The position numbers were made by a program, and so were the translations under genes. Shown here piece by piece: positions 63,636 to 64,000 of a stretch of 64,000 nt of DNA. Location: positions 3,999,501 to 4,063,500 of the forward strand of contig NZ_LT629796.1 in the NCBI RefSeq assembly GCF_900106065.1, in the 5' to 3' direction. Origin of the DNA: Pseudomonas mandelii (GTDB taxonomy: Bacteria; Pseudomonadota; Gammaproteobacteria; Pseudomonadales; Pseudomonadaceae). The notes beneath the pieces were generated by a model. The model saw nothing but the letters and a program-made list of their open reading frames with translations, did not search any database and was not told where the DNA came from. Each line of letters begins with the position of its first letter. The first letter of the stretch is position 1.

Positions 63636-64000
63636 ATGTCCGTCTGCCAGACTCCTATCATCGTCGCCCTGGATTTCCCCACCCGTGACGCCGCACTGAA
63701 GCTGGCCGACCAGTTGGACCCTAAACTGTGCCGGGTCAAAGTCGGTAAGGAGCTGTTCACCAGCTGCGCCTCGGAAATCGTCGGCACCTTGCGTGACAAG
63801 GGCTTTGAAGTGTTCCTGGACCTCAAGTTCCACGACATCCCGAACACCACCGCGATGGCGGTTAAAGCCGCGGCGGAAATGGGCGTGTGGATGGTCAACG
63901 TTCATTGCTCCGGCGGTCTGCGCATGATGGCCGCCTGCCGTGAAGTGCTGGATCAGCGTACCGGCCCAAAACCGCTGTTGATCGGCGTGACCGTGCTGAC
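63636..64000 (+). CDS. pyrF: Orotidine 5'-phosphate decarboxylase PyrF (3' end outside the window)
   Basis: The first 121 codons of PyrF are present: [33 protein letters not shown] and the catalytic [10 protein letters not shown] motif near residue 70. It decarboxylates OMP to UMP in pyrimidine synthesis. The reading frame runs off the right edge. GAGAG is upstream of the start. Confidence 0.95.
   Translation, partial: MSVCQTPIIVALDFPTRDAALKLADQLDPKLCRVKVGKELFTSCASEIVGTLRDKGFEVFLDLKFHDIPNTTAMAVKAAAEMGVWMVNVHCSGGLRMMAACREVLDQRTGPKPLLIGVTVL

Overview
The window is chromosomal DNA from a Pseudomonas of the P. fluorescens group. The evidence is many genes whose proteins and order match known Pseudomonas blocks (oprH-phoP-phoQ; ldhA-gacS-two-component pair-cysM-rlmD-relA-mazG; fabB-fabA beside a hybrid kinase), high-GC codon use, and abundant intergenic REP/REPIN elements built on the core GGAGCGAGCCTGCTCGCGAT typical of this group. 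Names were assigned by reading the translations and recalling family sequences; no database search was run. No rRNA, tRNA, CRISPR array, prophage or insertion sequence was recognised.

Layout. 0-8 kb: flagellar and chemotaxis genes (flgZ, flgN, flgM and flgA on the minus strand; cheV, cheR and flgBCDE on the plus strand) with RpoN and FliA promoters; the rod and hook cluster stops at flgE. 8-14 kb: nrdA, then across a 0.7-kb gap an RstAB-like two-component pair. 14-16 kb: the phosphopantetheinyl transferase pcpS and a secreted dienelactone-hydrolase-like protein. 16-19 kb: oprH-phoP-phoQ, the Mg2+/polymyxin response, with a phased PhoP box. 19-20.3 kb: six head-to-tail 185-bp REPIN units. 20-24 kb: an AraC-type regulator divergent from dctA (RpoN promoter with two upstream palindromes), then a CoA transferase. 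24-31 kb: housekeeping and small conserved genes (sprT, a Yip1-family protein, ttcA, a Tag-like glycosylase, a DUF2069 protein, wrbA, arsC-like, a TlpA-like lipoprotein, a META protein, a zinc-ribbon protein). 31-44 kb: ldhA, gacS, a PirRS-like pair, cysM, rlmD, relA, mazG and a DUF2058 gene. 44-51 kb: fabA-fabB and a coupled operon of TonB-dependent receptor, periplasmic binding protein and hybrid kinase. 51-60 kb: gpsA, a DUF4389 gene, sixA, an acyl-CoA synthetase and thioesterase pair, two alpha/beta hydrolases, a glutathione transferase, a DUF4892 gene and an AI-2E/PerM-family permease. 60-64 kb: a six-EF-hand protein, another two-component pair, and the start of pyrF.

The window is rich in signal transduction: four complete response-regulator/kinase pairs, two hybrid kinases (GacS and a relative of PA1611, both relevant to the Gac/Rsm switch), RelA, CheV/CheR and a c-di-GMP flagellar brake. 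The least ordinary elements are the perfectly periodic 185-bp REPIN array between phoQ and the AraC-type gene, the receptor/binding-protein/kinase operon, a kinase whose C-terminus is encoded by a REP element, and several well-formed but unassigned operators.
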